Positions 34,578-44,969 of a stretch of 64,000 nt of DNA are shown here, one piece after another (position 1 is the stretch's first letter; the number at the start of each line of letters is the position of its first letter). The translations under genes and the position numbers were made by a program. The notes beneath the pieces are model-generated. The model was not told the origin of the DNA. It did not search any database and was given only the letters and a program-made list of their open reading frames with translations. Where the stretch lies: the NCBI GenBank assembly GCA_963675365.2, contig CAXXVA010000001.1, positions 186,001-250,000 on the forward strand, read 5' to 3'. The stretch is from CAXXOK01 sp963675365. GTDB lineage: Bacteria > Bacillota > Clostridia > Christensenellales > Aristaeellaceae.

Positions 34578-34706
34578 GCACAGATACACATGTATGTCTA
34601 TCAAATAAATATGATAATTTGTAATGAGGGCAACAGCACATATACGAATTTAAAAGATTTTAACGGTACGCGTATGTGTCAGATCGTTGGCATTGACAAG
34701 CGGTGA
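34503..34706 (+). CDS. Short open frame inside and beyond the repeat element, copy B (doubtful)
   Basis: 67 codons opposite to the cluster, starting MTILNLKIKHKGYTCTVNLY. It parallels the frame at 29732-29851 only for its first 25 codons. No good ribosome site. It may be only a shadow of the promoter element. Confidence 0.2.
   Translation: MTILNLKIKHKGYTCTVNLYSRFVNAQIHMYVYQINMIICNEGNSTYTNLKDFNGTRMCQIVGIDKR
34548..34576 (-). promoter_or_regulatory. Promoter of small-protein cluster copy B
   Basis: TTGACA (34571-34576), 17 bp, TACAGT (34548-34553), reading leftward. Confidence 0.55.
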
Positions 34707-34758
34707 AATAAAGACTACAGTACAGGTATAACCTTTATGTTTAATCTGTAGGTTTAAG
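34693..34758 (+). promoter_or_regulatory. Third, inverted copy of the promoter block, facing the glucan synthase gene
   Basis: TTGACA (34693-34698), 17 bp, TACAGT (34716-34721), then ACAGGTATAACCTTTATGTTTAATC-like sequence, all as on the minus strand of 34510-34577. The spacer between the boxes differs, the boxes and following 35 nt do not. It points to the gene at 35151, giving a leader of about 420 nt. Confidence 0.5.
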
Positions 34759-35150
34759 TTGGCGGCGGCACTTACTGATCAATGGAAAGCATTTATGCTC
34801 GATTTCGCGCATTGAATATAAACGAGATTTTGCATCATTCCGCAATACCGATGTTTTAATAACTCAATAGATCGACAACAGCCCGGCAGAAAAACGCTTT
34901 TCTGTTCTTTCTGTTTTATTGAAAGTCAGAAACAGCTGTATCCTAAAGATAGATAAGGCAGGCCGCGCTGGTAGTAACGAGCATTGTCCATAGGCTATAT
35001 AGGTTCGCTGCATTGCAAATTTTTGATAAGCGGACTCCGCACAACCTGATACCATACTTACTATACCGGCAGGCGACGCGCGTATACGGCATACAAACAC
35101 ACAGTAACGACATGTGCGAATAGCCGCCCTACCGCGAGAGGGTGACGAAC

Positions 35151-38100
35151 ATGCAAACAATATATCTTTTTATTATCCCGGCAATCTTGCTGGTTGGCAT
35201 CATGGCTTTTCTGTGGGCTGTGCTTGCACGATCACAAAAAAAGCAAACCGTAAACATCCATGACGCTTCCCTGTCCGGTGAAGGTCTGCAAGAGCATGCG
35301 AAAGCCATCTCCATGCAGCATGCTGTAACCAGTCAAAGACATCACACAGTCCTGCCAATATCCAGGATGAACGATAACTATGACTATATTCTGTCAACGT
35401 ACCAGAAACTAAACCGGGAAATGCAAAAAAAGAGTCCCGTGCCCCAAGCTGCAGAATGGCTGCTGGATAATTTCTACATGATCGAAGAACAAGTGATGGT
35501 CATGCGTAAGAATTTCACAAGAAATGGCTACCTTCGTTTGCCTGTTCTTAAATCGGGAGAATTGAAAGGCTATGCCCGGATTCATGCGATTGCAACAGAA
35601 CTCATTTCCCATAGCGACGGCCAAATAGACGATCCCACACTGATTGGTTATTTACAAGCTTACCAAACGCACAACACGTTGTTGAACCGGGAAATCGGGG
35701 CTATTCCAATGGTCATGATGCTGGCCATCATCGAATACATACGTCATCTGTGCGAAGGGATCGAGGAGACGTTTATACAATGGAATAAAGCCAACCAAAT
35801 CGCAGATGGCTGGATAGAGAATGAAGGAAAAGATACCGAAGGCGTCACACGCTTGATCGAGAAAAAATTGAATACGCTGGATGAGGTAAACTCCACCTTT
35901 ATTGAACATCTGTTTTACCGTCTGCGCCGTTCAGGGCGCAGCTATGTCAACGTGCTGCGGGTCGTTGACGAGCAGCTGGAGAAGTTTGGCACAGATACCT
36001 CACGCATTACGCAGAAAGAACACAACGCGCAGTCCATGAACACGGTTTCCATGGGTAACTGTATAGCCAGCATCCAGTTTATCGCCACACTCAACGGTGT
36101 CAGGTTATTCGACTCCATCAGCCACATTGAGCAAATCCTGGTCAAGGACCCGGATGGCACCTACCCCCTGATGGACGAGGCGACACGCAGCCATTACTGC
36201 AGCCAGGTGGAGGAATTGGCATTAGCCCTGCGGGTATCCGAGCTGCATATTGCTAAGGAAGCATTAGCCTTGGCACAGGCTGCAGATGATTCTTGTTCCT
36301 CGAGCGGTCCAGCGGAGCAAGTGAGGTGCATGCGGCACGTCGGGTTTTATCTGATCGGTAAAGGGCTGCCCATGCTGATTGCGCGACAAAAAGGCTTAAA
36401 AAAACCTTTGTGGCGATATGCCGGTTTGCCTAAGCATCGGCTGGGGTTGCTCTACTTTACATCAATTGGGCTATTTACTCTCTTGCTTTCTTGCATTGCA
36501 ATACAGTACGCCGCCATTACCGCGTCGTTGCATGTGATTATTCTATGCATTGTAGCTGGGTTCTGTGTGCTCGCCCCCGCCATGGAAATCGCGGTGAACG
36601 TTGTCAACTGGGTAGTCAGCAAAGCGCTCAAACCCAAAACGTTTCCGCGCCTGGCGCTGAAAAACGGTATCCCCGAAAGCATGGGCACCATCGTTGCCGT
36701 GCCAACCATCTTGCCGGACGTCAAACGTACACTGGAGATTATCAGCAACCTTGAAGGGCAATACCTGCGTAACCGAGAGACCAATTTGTATTTTTCGATT
36801 ATCGGAGCGTTCAAAGATTGTGCTGACAAGGAGGCTCCGGGGGATGACAGCATCATCCAGGCTGCCATGAACGCCATTGCAGAATTAAACCAAAAATATA
36901 CCGATGGCGGCCGCGATATCTTCTATCTCTTTCACCGTACCCGGCAGTTCAATCAAACAAACAATCAATGGATTGGCTGGGAGCGGAAACGCGGCGCACT
37001 GATGGAATTCAATGCATTCGTATCCGGTTCAAGAAAAAACAGCTTCGCATATACGTCATGCACGGCATGCCCCTTTTCCGGCATACGTTATATTATCACA
37101 CTGGACAGTGATACGATTCTTCCCATGGGAATGGCTAAAAAGATGATCAGCACCATGGCACATCCCTTAAACAAACCGCTGATTGATCCTGAAAAGGGCA
37201 TTGTGGTGGAAGGTTATGGGCTTATGCAGCCCAGAATCGACGTGAGTTGCGAAAGTTCCAATAAAACCTTCTTTGCCAGAGTGTTTGCCGGCCATGAAGG
37301 TCTCGATCCCTACACAAACGCTGTATCCGATGTGTATCAGGACTTGTTTGACGAAGGCATTTTTACGGGTAAAGGTATTTATGATTTAAAGGTTTTTCAA
37401 ACGGTACTTGAAAATGCCATCCCGGACAACACAATACTCAGCCACGACCTGTTGGAAGGCTCCTATGTTCGAACGGGCCTGGTGACCGATTTGCAACTGA
37501 TCGACTCCTACCCTTCGCACTACAATTCGTTCAGCGCACGGCTCCACCGATGGGTTCGCGGGGATTGGCAGCTGCTGCCGCTTCTGTTTAATAAAATCCA
37601 TGCCCGCAATCATACGAGGATTATCAACCCCCTCACCGCTTTATCCCGATGGAAGATGCTGGACAACATGCGCCGCAGCTTGCTTGCACCTTCGCTGATG
37701 GCACTCGCTGTGCTGGCGTTCTCGGTACTCCCCGGTAATTTCTACTTCTGGCTGGTCTATTTGCTCGGCGCGCTTGCGGCCCCGTTAATCATTACGCTGA
37801 TCCAAACCCTGTTGGCTGGGCGATTTGCTGTGGGCAAAGCCAAGCGCTATATTCACACTATGCTGGGGTTAAAAGCCGCCCTTTTCCGGTTTCTCATCAC
37901 CTTTGCAATGCTGCCGTATCAGGCTTTCCTCATGGGTAACGCCATTTTTGTCACCCTTTTTCGTGTGCTTGTCACCCACAAGAAAATGCTGGAATGGATT
38001 CCATCGGCAGATGTGGAAAAGATGCAAAAGAGTACGCTACGCAGCTATTGGGCGCAGATGTGGATTCCGGTATTGGGTTTTATGTGTCTCCCGATCCTTG

Positions 38101-41100
38101 CCGCTGCGTTCAAACCTGAAGTATTTGGTCTTGGCTTGTGCTTTGCTCTATTGTGGAGCAGTGCGCCCATGATAGCTTGTGTGATGAGCAGGGAGAAAAA
38201 AGAAGCGCTGCCTCAAGCATCCCCGGAGGATGCGCGGGAGTTACGCAGGATAGCCCGCAAAACCTGGCGGTACTTTGAAGAATTCACCATGATGCAAACG
38301 CACTTTTTACCGCCGGACAGCGATCAGGTGGATCCGCCACGCGGAATCGCGCGTCGTACATCGCCGACGAATATCGGCCTTGGGTTGCTTGCAGTGCTGG
38401 CTGCGCGTGATTTCGGCTATATCGGTACCGGTAAATTGGTAGAGTTGCTGGATAAGACCATCACCACGGTGGAAGCGCTGCCCAAATGGAATGGTCATCT
38501 GCTGAATTGGTACGATACCACCTCCTTGCTTCCGTTGAAGCCCGAATATGTTTCCACAGTCGACAGCGGCAATTACATCGGATACCTTATCACCCTTCGG
38601 CAGGGACTTCTGGAATACCTGAACAACCCGCTGGCAGATGCTAGTTTGGTGGACGGCTTGGAGGATACACTGGCATGTGCGGGTACGCAAGGAGTTGCCC
38701 TCGCACAGCTTAGTGGAATTCGTCATGCGGTTTCCAAGCAAAGGAATATTGATTTATCCGTTTGGAACCAGTGTTTGAACAAACTTTTAAAGGATACGCG
38801 TCTAACCGCTTTGATCGATGTAGTCTGGCGGGATAAGGTAATCCGTATGCTGAAGCAGTTTTCAGAGGAAGCGGAACAGTATTTGCCCGGTACCAATCTG
38901 CTGCACAGCCTGCCAAAAAGGACTTCCGAAGCGCTTGACTTCGGCGACGAGAACGACACGCAAACCATGATCGCAATGCTTTCGGAGAATCCCACGCTGA
39001 ATGATCTGCCAGAGCACTATAAGCGTATCGCAGGCCGTATGGATCGGTTGAGCAGGAAAATACATCGCAGCGAAGCGGACGGGCATCAGCCGATGTCAAC
39101 CTGGCTTATGCTTGCCAAGCCACAGCTGCTGATCGCCCGCGAACATGCGTCCTTGTTGATAAACCATACGAAGGCGTTAATCGCAAGGCTTGACGTTCTG
39201 ATTCATGCTATAAATTTCACACCCCTTTATGTAGATGAACGAAAGCTCTTCTCTATCGGGTTTAACCTGGACGACAATAAACTTACAAATTCCTATTATG
39301 ATTTGCTGGCTTCCGAGGCGCGGCAAGCCAGCTATATCGGTATTGCCAGGGGGCAAATCCCCCCTGAACACTGGTTTCGCATGGGCAGGGCGCTGACGAT
39401 GGTGGACGGTTACAAAGGATTAGTGTCCTGGACGGGCACGATGTTTGAATACCTGATGCCGCTTCTGATTATGAAAAGCTACCCAAATACCCTGCTGGAT
39501 GAGACCTATTCATTTGTGATGAAAAGTCAGATAAAGTATGGCAAACAAAGGGATATACCGTGGGGTGTTTCGGAGTCATGCTTTAATATGCTGGATCGCA
39601 GCCAGGATTATCAGTATAAGGCAATCGGCGTCCCTTGGCTGGGATTGAAGCGCGGTCTTACGGAGGATACAGTTGCCGCGCCTTATGCAACGTTTCTCGC
39701 ATTGCTGGTAAATCCCGAGGCAGCCATTCAAAATATTCATACGCTCCAGTCGGAAGGCCTGGAAGGGTCCCATGGATTTTATGAAGCGGCGGATTATACA
39801 CCGGAACGGCTTCCGTTTGAAACCAAACGGGCGGTGATTAAAAGCTTTATGTCGCACCATCAGGGAATGAGCCTGCTGGCTATCGATGATTTCCTGCACC
39901 ACAATGTGCTGCAGCTTCGTTTTCACTCCGATGCGGAGATGAACGCCGCCCATCTTTTACTGCAGGAAAAAATCCCGCGTCATCTTCTCATTACCAAGGA
40001 AACAAGGGAGAAGGCATTCCCCTCTAAAGGGATGGTGATCAAAGAAGCGCTCTGTGTACGCAAGTTTACAGGCATCGATGCCCAGATGCCATATGCGCAC
40101 ATCCTTTCAAACGGGAACTATATGATTTTGATGACCGACAGGGGAACAAGCTACAGCAAAAACAAGCTGATCAGCGTTTCACGCTGGCGAACAGATACAT
40201 TACTCAACCCATATGGGATGTTCTTCTATATCCATAATCATACGACAGATACAACTTGGTCTGCTGCATACGCACCGCTGAACCGCATACCGGAAAGGTA
40301 TGAAGTAACGTTTGCCTCCGACAAGGCAATATTCCGGCGTACCGATGGGCAAATCGAAACCACAACCGAGGTCATAGTCGCATCCGGTGATAATGTGGAG
40401 ATTCGTCGCCTTACACTGAAGAATTCCGGCACCGAACCCTGCACGCTGGATCTGACAAGCTATTTTGAGGTTGTTTTAGCATCACAATCCTCCGATCAAA
40501 ATCATACAGCTTTTGGTAACTTGTTCATAGAAACCAGTTTTGACAAGGACAGGCATTGCATTATAGCAAACCGACGGCCAAAATCGGAAGTGGACAAGCG
40601 TCTCTGGATCGCTAATGCAGCTGTACTGGGAAGTGGAACGTTTGGCGATGTACAGTTTGAAACCGACCGCATGCAGTGGCTGGGCCGGGGACATACGCTG
40701 AAAGCACCTGCCGCAATGGAAGTCAACAGAGCAATTTCAGGGACTTTTGGTGCTGTGCTGGATCCTGTGATGAGCTTGCGGGTGAAAGTGCGGATCCGAC
40801 CCGGGGATAAAACGACGGTTTCATTTGTGGTAGCACTGGGCGAAAATAAGGAATTGCTGCTTGCGCTTATGGACAAATACAATACACCCGATGCCATTGA
40901 GAAGGCTTTTGATCTGGCGCTGACCAGAAGTAAAGTGGAAGCGGGCTATCTGAATATCAAAGCCGCTGAGATTGAGCTGTATCAGAATATGATTAGTGAT
41001 CTGGTGTTCATCAGCCCGACACGAAAAGCATATCAACACATCATTGCCAAAAACACGCAGGGGCAGCCTGCGCTTTGGAAATACGGCATCTCCGGTGATC

Positions 41101-43925
41101 TTCCAATTGTATTGCTGACTCTTGGAAAAATTGATCGCATGACTGTGCTTTACGATGTGCTCAAAGCGCAGGAATACTGGCGGTTGATGGATTTGCATGT
41201 GGACCTGGTCATAGTCAGCGAAGAAAAGTACAGCTATTCGCTTCCGTTATTCACACTTGTAAAGGACATCGTAACATCCAGCCAGACGCATACCCTGACA
41301 GAAATACCGGAAGATATCTTTCTGCTGGAAGGCAACAAGGTAACGCCTGAGGATCTGGTGCTGCTGCATGATGCCGCGCATATCATCATTGACGGAAACG
41401 GAGCGACGCTGGCGGAACAAATGAAACGGCAGCATACCCAAGAACAGCCACAAAAGTTTCTTCCCGCACCCGCACCGGTGACTGATTCGCCTATACCCCT
41501 GAAACGGCCTATTGTGCTAGATGAGAATGGACTTGGCGGATTCAGCGTCGATGGAAACGAGTACATCATCCAGCTTGAGCACAAGCAAAACACCCCTGCG
41601 CCGTGGGTGAACGTGATCGCGAACCCTGGATTTGGGTTCATCGTATCGGAGGCAGGATCCGGTTATTCTTGGACGGAGAACAGCCACGAAAACAGGCTGA
41701 CACCCTGGTCCAACGATGCGGTTTGCGATAGTCCGGGGGAAGCGATTTATCTGCAAGATGCCGATAACGGCTCGCTGTGGTCGCCGACGCATATGCCTGT
41801 CAGAGAGGATGAACCCTATATCATACGCCATGGGTTTGGATATACCGTATTTGAACACAACAGTCATGGTCTGTCCCAGGAACTAACCCAGTTTGTGCCG
41901 GTGAATGATTCTGTGAAAATCGGCTTACTCCGCTTGCACAATGAAACAACACGGCAGCGGAACATGGCAATTACCTATTATGTACAGCCTGTACTGGGGG
42001 TCACCGTACAGGATACCGCTTTGCATCTTACATCCAGTATCACAGATTCCGGTGCAATGCTGCTTGAAAACCGGTATGACCCGTATTGGACGGGCAAGGT
42101 CTGCTTTGTACACGCATCGATGGAGAACACGTCTTTCACAGGCGATCGGGCGAACTTCTTCGGGTACGGAGATATGGCTGCTCCTGATGCGCTAAAATAT
42201 TCAGCGCTCTCAGGGCATATAGGTGTGGCGCTAGATCCCTGCGCCGCGATACGGGGTACCCTGACACTTGCTCCGGGAGAAAAGCGGGAGATTGTATTCT
42301 TACTTGGTGTAGTAGAGGGACCCCTTGCGGCGGAAACGATGATCAGGCAATATGGAACGCCGGAAGGCGCATGGAACGCCCTAACAGAAGCCATTCATTT
42401 TTGGAAGACAAAAGTCAGTACAGTGCAAGTCAATGTACCCAGCATTGCCATGAGTAGAATGCTCAACGGTTGGTTGCAATATCAGGTTATTTCGTGCCGC
42501 CTGTGGGCAAGGACAGGGTTTTACCAGTCCGGCGGAGCCTTTGGGTTTCGCGATCAATTGCAGGACAGCCTTTCCGTTGCAGCCCTTTGGCCGGAAGTAA
42601 CGCGCAGCCAGATTCTTCTGCACGCAAGGCATCAATTCTTGGAAGGCGACGTCTTGCATTGGTGGCATGAGCCGCTGGGGAAAGGCACGCGCACCCGTGT
42701 TTCCGACGATTATTTGTGGTTGCCCTATGCCACTGCTGAATATGTGCGCATTACTGGAGACTTGGCTATATTGGATGAGATAATACCCTTTTTGGAAACC
42801 CCAATTCTGGAAGCGTTTGAGAATGAGCGGTATTGCACTCCCAGCGTGTCGGATACAACAGCCACTCTATTTGAACATTGTTTACAGGCGGTGGAAAAAG
42901 CTCTGTGTTTTGGAATCCACGGCCTTCCTTTAATGGGTTCTGGCGACTGGAACGACAGCATGAACACCGTCGGGAATCGTGGATTGGGCGAAAGCGTCTG
43001 GTTAGGTTGGTTCTTAGTTGACATTCTCGGTAAGCTCGCTCCGCTATGTCGCTCCCGCCAGGATGCCGCAAGGGCAGACAGATACGAGCACATACGCAGT
43101 GATTTGACAGCAAACATCGAGCGATCCGCATGGGACGGCAACTGGTACAAGCGTGCTTATTTCGACAATGGAGCACCTCTGGGTTCGGAGCAAAACAGCG
43201 AATGCAGAATCGACTCTATCGCACAATCCTGGGCTGTGATATCCGGCGCAGGTGATCTGTGCAGAGCAAAGAAGGCTATGCGTTCACTGGAAGATAACCT
43301 CGTTCTGCGTAAAGATGGCATTATCTTGCTGCTTACGCCTCCGTTTAGCGATGGCGAACTGGAACCCGGGTATATTAAGGGTTATGTTCCGGGTGTACGC
43401 GAAAACGGCGGCCAGTATACGCATGCCGCCGCGTGGGCTATTACCGCATTTGCGATGCTTGGGGATGGTAACAAAGCCGAGGAACTTTTTGAGCTCATCA
43501 GCCCTATCAATCATACCCGCGACGAAAAGGGATATTCGCGCTATAAAACAGAACCGTACGTCATGACGGCGGATGTCTACGCGGTTTACCCCAATGAAGG
43601 ACGCGGCGGCTGGTCGTGGTATACCGGCGCCGCTGGCTGGATGTACCGGACGGGATTGGAATCCATTCTCGGGTTTCAAAAAAACGGGAATACGCTGGTG
43701 ATCAAGCCCTGCATTCCCGCCAAATGGAAGAGGTATGCTATCCAGTACCGGTACATGGATACTCAATATGCCATTATCGTGGAAAATCCCGATGGTATAT
43801 GCAAGGGTGTCAGAGAGATTCACATCGATGGGCAACTTACACAAGGGAATGTCATCCCGTTGGCAAATGACGAACTATCGCATGAGGTAGAAGTGATTTT
43901 AGGCGAGAAAAAGACCAGTCAATGA
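35151..43925 (+). CDS. ndvB: Cyclic beta-1,2-glucan synthase-like giant enzyme
   Basis: 2,924 residues from ATG 35151 (GAGAGGG upstream; a GTG nine bases earlier is possible). An N-terminal membrane helix and helical region are followed by a GT84/GT2-like glycosyltransferase with TLDSDTILP (about 650; donor-binding DxD) and RLHRWVRGDW (about 800; QxxRW-like), further membrane helices near 860-1020, then two GH94-type carbohydrate-binding segments and a C-terminal GH94 glucan phosphorylase module with the catalytic acid in GSGDWNDSM (about 2600). This architecture matches NdvB/Cgs, which makes cyclic beta-1,2-glucan from UDP-glucose at the membrane; the phosphorylase sets ring length. Unusual size but intact, with no frameshift. 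Confidence 0.9.
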   Translation: MQTIYLFIIPAILLVGIMAFLWAVLARSQKKQTVNIHDASLSGEGLQEHAKAISMQHAVTSQRHHTVLPISRMNDNYDYILSTYQKLNREMQKKSPVPQAAEWLLDNFYMIEEQVMVMRKNFTRNGYLRLPVLKSGELKGYARIHAIATELISHSDGQIDDPTLIGYLQAYQTHNTLLNREIGAIPMVMMLAIIEYIRHLCEGIEETFIQWNKANQIADGWIENEGKDTEGVTRLIEKKLNTLDEVNSTFIEHLFYRLRRSGRSYVNVLRVVDEQLEKFGTDTSRITQKEHNAQSMNTVSMGNCIASIQFIATLNGVRLFDSISHIEQILVKDPDGTYPLMDEATRSHYCSQVEELALALRVSELHIAKEALALAQAADDSCSSSGPAEQVRCMRHVGFYLIGKGLPMLIARQKGLKKPLWRYAGLPKHRLGLLYFTSIGLFTLLLSCIAIQYAAITASLHVIILCIVAGFCVLAPAMEIAVNVVNWVVSKALKPKTFPRLALKNGIPESMGTIVAVPTILPDVKRTLEIISNLEGQYLRNRETNLYFSIIGAFKDCADKEAPGDDSIIQAAMNAIAELNQKYTDGGRDIFYLFHRTRQFNQTNNQWIGWERKRGALMEFNAFVSGSRKNSFAYTSCTACPFSGIRYIITLDSDTILPMGMAKKMISTMAHPLNKPLIDPEKGIVVEGYGLMQPRIDVSCESSNKTFFARVFAGHEGLDPYTNAVSDVYQDLFDEGIFTGKGIYDLKVFQTVLENAIPDNTILSHDLLEGSYVRTGLVTDLQLIDSYPSHYNSFSARLHRWVRGDWQLLPLLFNKIHARNHTRIINPLTALSRWKMLDNMRRSLLAPSLMALAVLAFSVLPGNFYFWLVYLLGALAAPLIITLIQTLLAGRFAVGKAKRYIHTMLGLKAALFRFLITFAMLPYQAFLMGNAIFVTLFRVLVTHKKMLEWIPSADVEKMQKSTLRSYWAQMWIPVLGFMCLPILAAAFKPEVFGLGLCFALLWSSAPMIACVMSREKKEALPQASPEDARELRRIARKTWRYFEEFTMMQTHFLPPDSDQVDPPRGIARRTSPTNIGLGLLAVLAARDFGYIGTGKLVELLDKTITTVEALPKWNGHLLNWYDTTSLLPLKPEYVSTVDSGNYIGYLITLRQGLLEYLNNPLADASLVDGLEDTLACAGTQGVALAQLSGIRHAVSKQRNIDLSVWNQCLNKLLKDTRLTALIDVVWRDKVIRMLKQFSEEAEQYLPGTNLLHSLPKRTSEALDFGDENDTQTMIAMLSENPTLNDLPEHYKRIAGRMDRLSRKIHRSEADGHQPMSTWLMLAKPQLLIAREHASLLINHTKALIARLDVLIHAINFTPLYVDERKLFSIGFNLDDNKLTNSYYDLLASEARQASYIGIARGQIPPEHWFRMGRALTMVDGYKGLVSWTGTMFEYLMPLLIMKSYPNTLLDETYSFVMKSQIKYGKQRDIPWGVSESCFNMLDRSQDYQYKAIGVPWLGLKRGLTEDTVAAPYATFLALLVNPEAAIQNIHTLQSEGLEGSHGFYEAADYTPERLPFETKRAVIKSFMSHHQGMSLLAIDDFLHHNVLQLRFHSDAEMNAAHLLLQEKIPRHLLITKETREKAFPSKGMVIKEALCVRKFTGIDAQMPYAHILSNGNYMILMTDRGTSYSKNKLISVSRWRTDTLLNPYGMFFYIHNHTTDTTWSAAYAPLNRIPERYEVTFASDKAIFRRTDGQIETTTEVIVASGDNVEIRRLTLKNSGTEPCTLDLTSYFEVVLASQSSDQNHTAFGNLFIETSFDKDRHCIIANRRPKSEVDKRLWIANAAVLGSGTFGDVQFETDRMQWLGRGHTLKAPAAMEVNRAISGTFGAVLDPVMSLRVKVRIRPGDKTTVSFVVALGENKELLLALMDKYNTPDAIEKAFDLALTRSKVEAGYLNIKAAEIELYQNMISDLVFISPTRKAYQHIIAKNTQGQPALWKYGISGDLPIVLLTLGKIDRMTVLYDVLKAQEYWRLMDLHVDLVIVSEEKYSYSLPLFTLVKDIVTSSQTHTLTEIPEDIFLLEGNKVTPEDLVLLHDAAHIIIDGNGATLAEQMKRQHTQEQPQKFLPAPAPVTDSPIPLKRPIVLDENGLGGFSVDGNEYIIQLEHKQNTPAPWVNVIANPGFGFIVSEAGSGYSWTENSHENRLTPWSNDAVCDSPGEAIYLQDADNGSLWSPTHMPVREDEPYIIRHGFGYTVFEHNSHGLSQELTQFVPVNDSVKIGLLRLHNETTRQRNMAITYYVQPVLGVTVQDTALHLTSSITDSGAMLLENRYDPYWTGKVCFVHASMENTSFTGDRANFFGYGDMAAPDALKYSALSGHIGVALDPCAAIRGTLTLAPGEKREIVFLLGVVEGPLAAETMIRQYGTPEGAWNALTEAIHFWKTKVSTVQVNVPSIAMSRMLNGWLQYQVISCRLWARTGFYQSGGAFGFRDQLQDSLSVAALWPEVTRSQILLHARHQFLEGDVLHWWHEPLGKGTRTRVSDDYLWLPYATAEYVRITGDLAILDEIIPFLETPILEAFENERYCTPSVSDTTATLFEHCLQAVEKALCFGIHGLPLMGSGDWNDSMNTVGNRGLGESVWLGWFLVDILGKLAPLCRSRQDAARADRYEHIRSDLTANIERSAWDGNWYKRAYFDNGAPLGSEQNSECRIDSIAQSWAVISGAGDLCRAKKAMRSLEDNLVLRKDGIILLLTPPFSDGELEPGYIKGYVPGVRENGGQYTHAAAWAITAFAMLGDGNKAEELFELISPINHTRDEKGYSRYKTEPYVMTADVYAVYPNEGRGGWSWYTGAAGWMYRTGLESILGFQKNGNTLVIKPCIPAKWKRYAIQYRYMDTQYAIIVENPDGICKGVREIHIDGQLTQGNVIPLANDELSHEVEVILGEKKTSQ

Positions 43926-44051
43926 TAATCGTTGCTGATGGCTGTAATTTCTAGAACATTTCGAAGTACGCTCTTTTCTGAGCAGCTTCATTCAGATAAA
44001 CAACTGATGATTATTATGTCAGCAGCATCAACGGCTATATGTATTATTTTG

Positions 44052-44060
44052 TGCTATAAT
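44052..44060 (+). promoter_or_regulatory. Extended -10 promoter before the 73-residue gene
   Basis: TGCTATAAT at 44052-44060, then AAAGAGGAGG ribosome site. The leader would be only about 12 nt. Confidence 0.5.
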
Positions 44061-44078
44061 AAAGAGGAGGTCTTTTAT

Positions 44079-44300
44079 ATGATTAGTTTAAAGACTCTTG
44101 ACCAAGCTCTTGTGAATGGTTATACCTACAATCATTCTGCTCATCTACTCACTTTTCCGCCCGGCAGCATCAATGTTATGATCCTCAAGAAACCCGGTGA
44201 GCCTGATATAAACTTAAAATATATCAGCCCTGATGCGCAAGCGATCTCTTCAGTGCTTTTAAAGCACGGGAATGGAAGCCCGGCAAAAAGGTTCTCATAA
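44079..44300 (+). CDS. Unknown 73-residue protein
   Basis: Begins MISLKTLDQALVNGYTYN after GAGGAGG. Soluble, no cysteine, with a beta-rich look (LLTFPPGSINVMILKKPGEPDIN) and a Lys/Arg end. Its own extended -10 promoter and a terminator at 44324 show that it is expressed alone. No family recognised. Confidence 0.65.
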   Translation: MISLKTLDQALVNGYTYNHSAHLLTFPPGSINVMILKKPGEPDINLKYISPDAQAISSVLLKHGNGSPAKRFS

Positions 44301-44323
44301 CATATTCACTCTATGGAAGACAC

Positions 44324-44354
44324 GAAGCACCGCTATACTGGCGGTGCTTCTTTT
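44324..44354 (+). terminator. Terminator of the 73-residue gene
   Basis: Perfect 10-bp stem GAAGCACCGC/GCGGTGCTTC, 7-nt loop, then TTTT. Confidence 0.8.
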
Positions 44355-44707
44355 GGATAGGCGGTTTATATAGTCTAAGAAGTATATCCTCATCAGCCAC
44401 CATAACTCCTCGGCGATCGGATCCGTCGGCTCTATACGCCAACCGGATCTAGCATGCCGAATTAGCGAATACTATCCATCATCGTTTTCACCTGTTCCTT
44501 AGTGTGCGTCCTGGTGTTCTTTCTATATAGCGTAAGCTCGCCGGGCGGTAAATGTTCTGGTACCAAATCAAACATATCGCCTTTCATATGCGTGAATTGC
44601 GTATAGAAAACAGCTCTGCGTTCGTATAGGGCGCTGTGGCAAGAAATGAAAAATAACTCGACTATGATACTACATGTGATATTGTTATGTGCAAGGAAGT
44701 GTTGCCA

Positions 44708-44950
44708 ATGGAAATACGTTTGATGAAACAGCCGCAAAAATATCTGGCTTCGGTCGGCGCTAAAACACGTAAACTGCTATACAAGACCCTGGAGCAGCTT
44801 AAAACCCTGGACGGCGATATTGTCAGACTCAAAGGCTATGATAACCTGTATCGCCGACAAATCGAACACTACCGCATTTTGTTTTCAATCGACCGCGAGG
44901 GCAATAACATTATCGTCAGCACCACCAACGCTGAGACGGATATCAAGTAA
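44708..44950 (+). CDS. RelE/ParE-family toxin
   Basis: 80 residues from ATG 44708 (AAGGAAG upstream). The fold pattern is that of RelE/ParE toxins: MEIRLMKQPQKYLASVGAKTR, KTLEQLKTLDGDIVRLKGYDNLYRRQIEHYRILFSID, with the basic residues at Lys/Arg and the final Tyr-Arg-Ile strand. RelE toxins cut mRNA on the ribosome; ParE forms poison gyrase. The next gene, 20 bp downstream, is its likely antitoxin. Toxin first is the less common order but known. Confidence 0.8.
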   Translation: MEIRLMKQPQKYLASVGAKTRKLLYKTLEQLKTLDGDIVRLKGYDNLYRRQIEHYRILFSIDREGNNIIVSTTNAETDIK

Positions 44951-44969
44951 TAGACTGGAGACCACGCAC

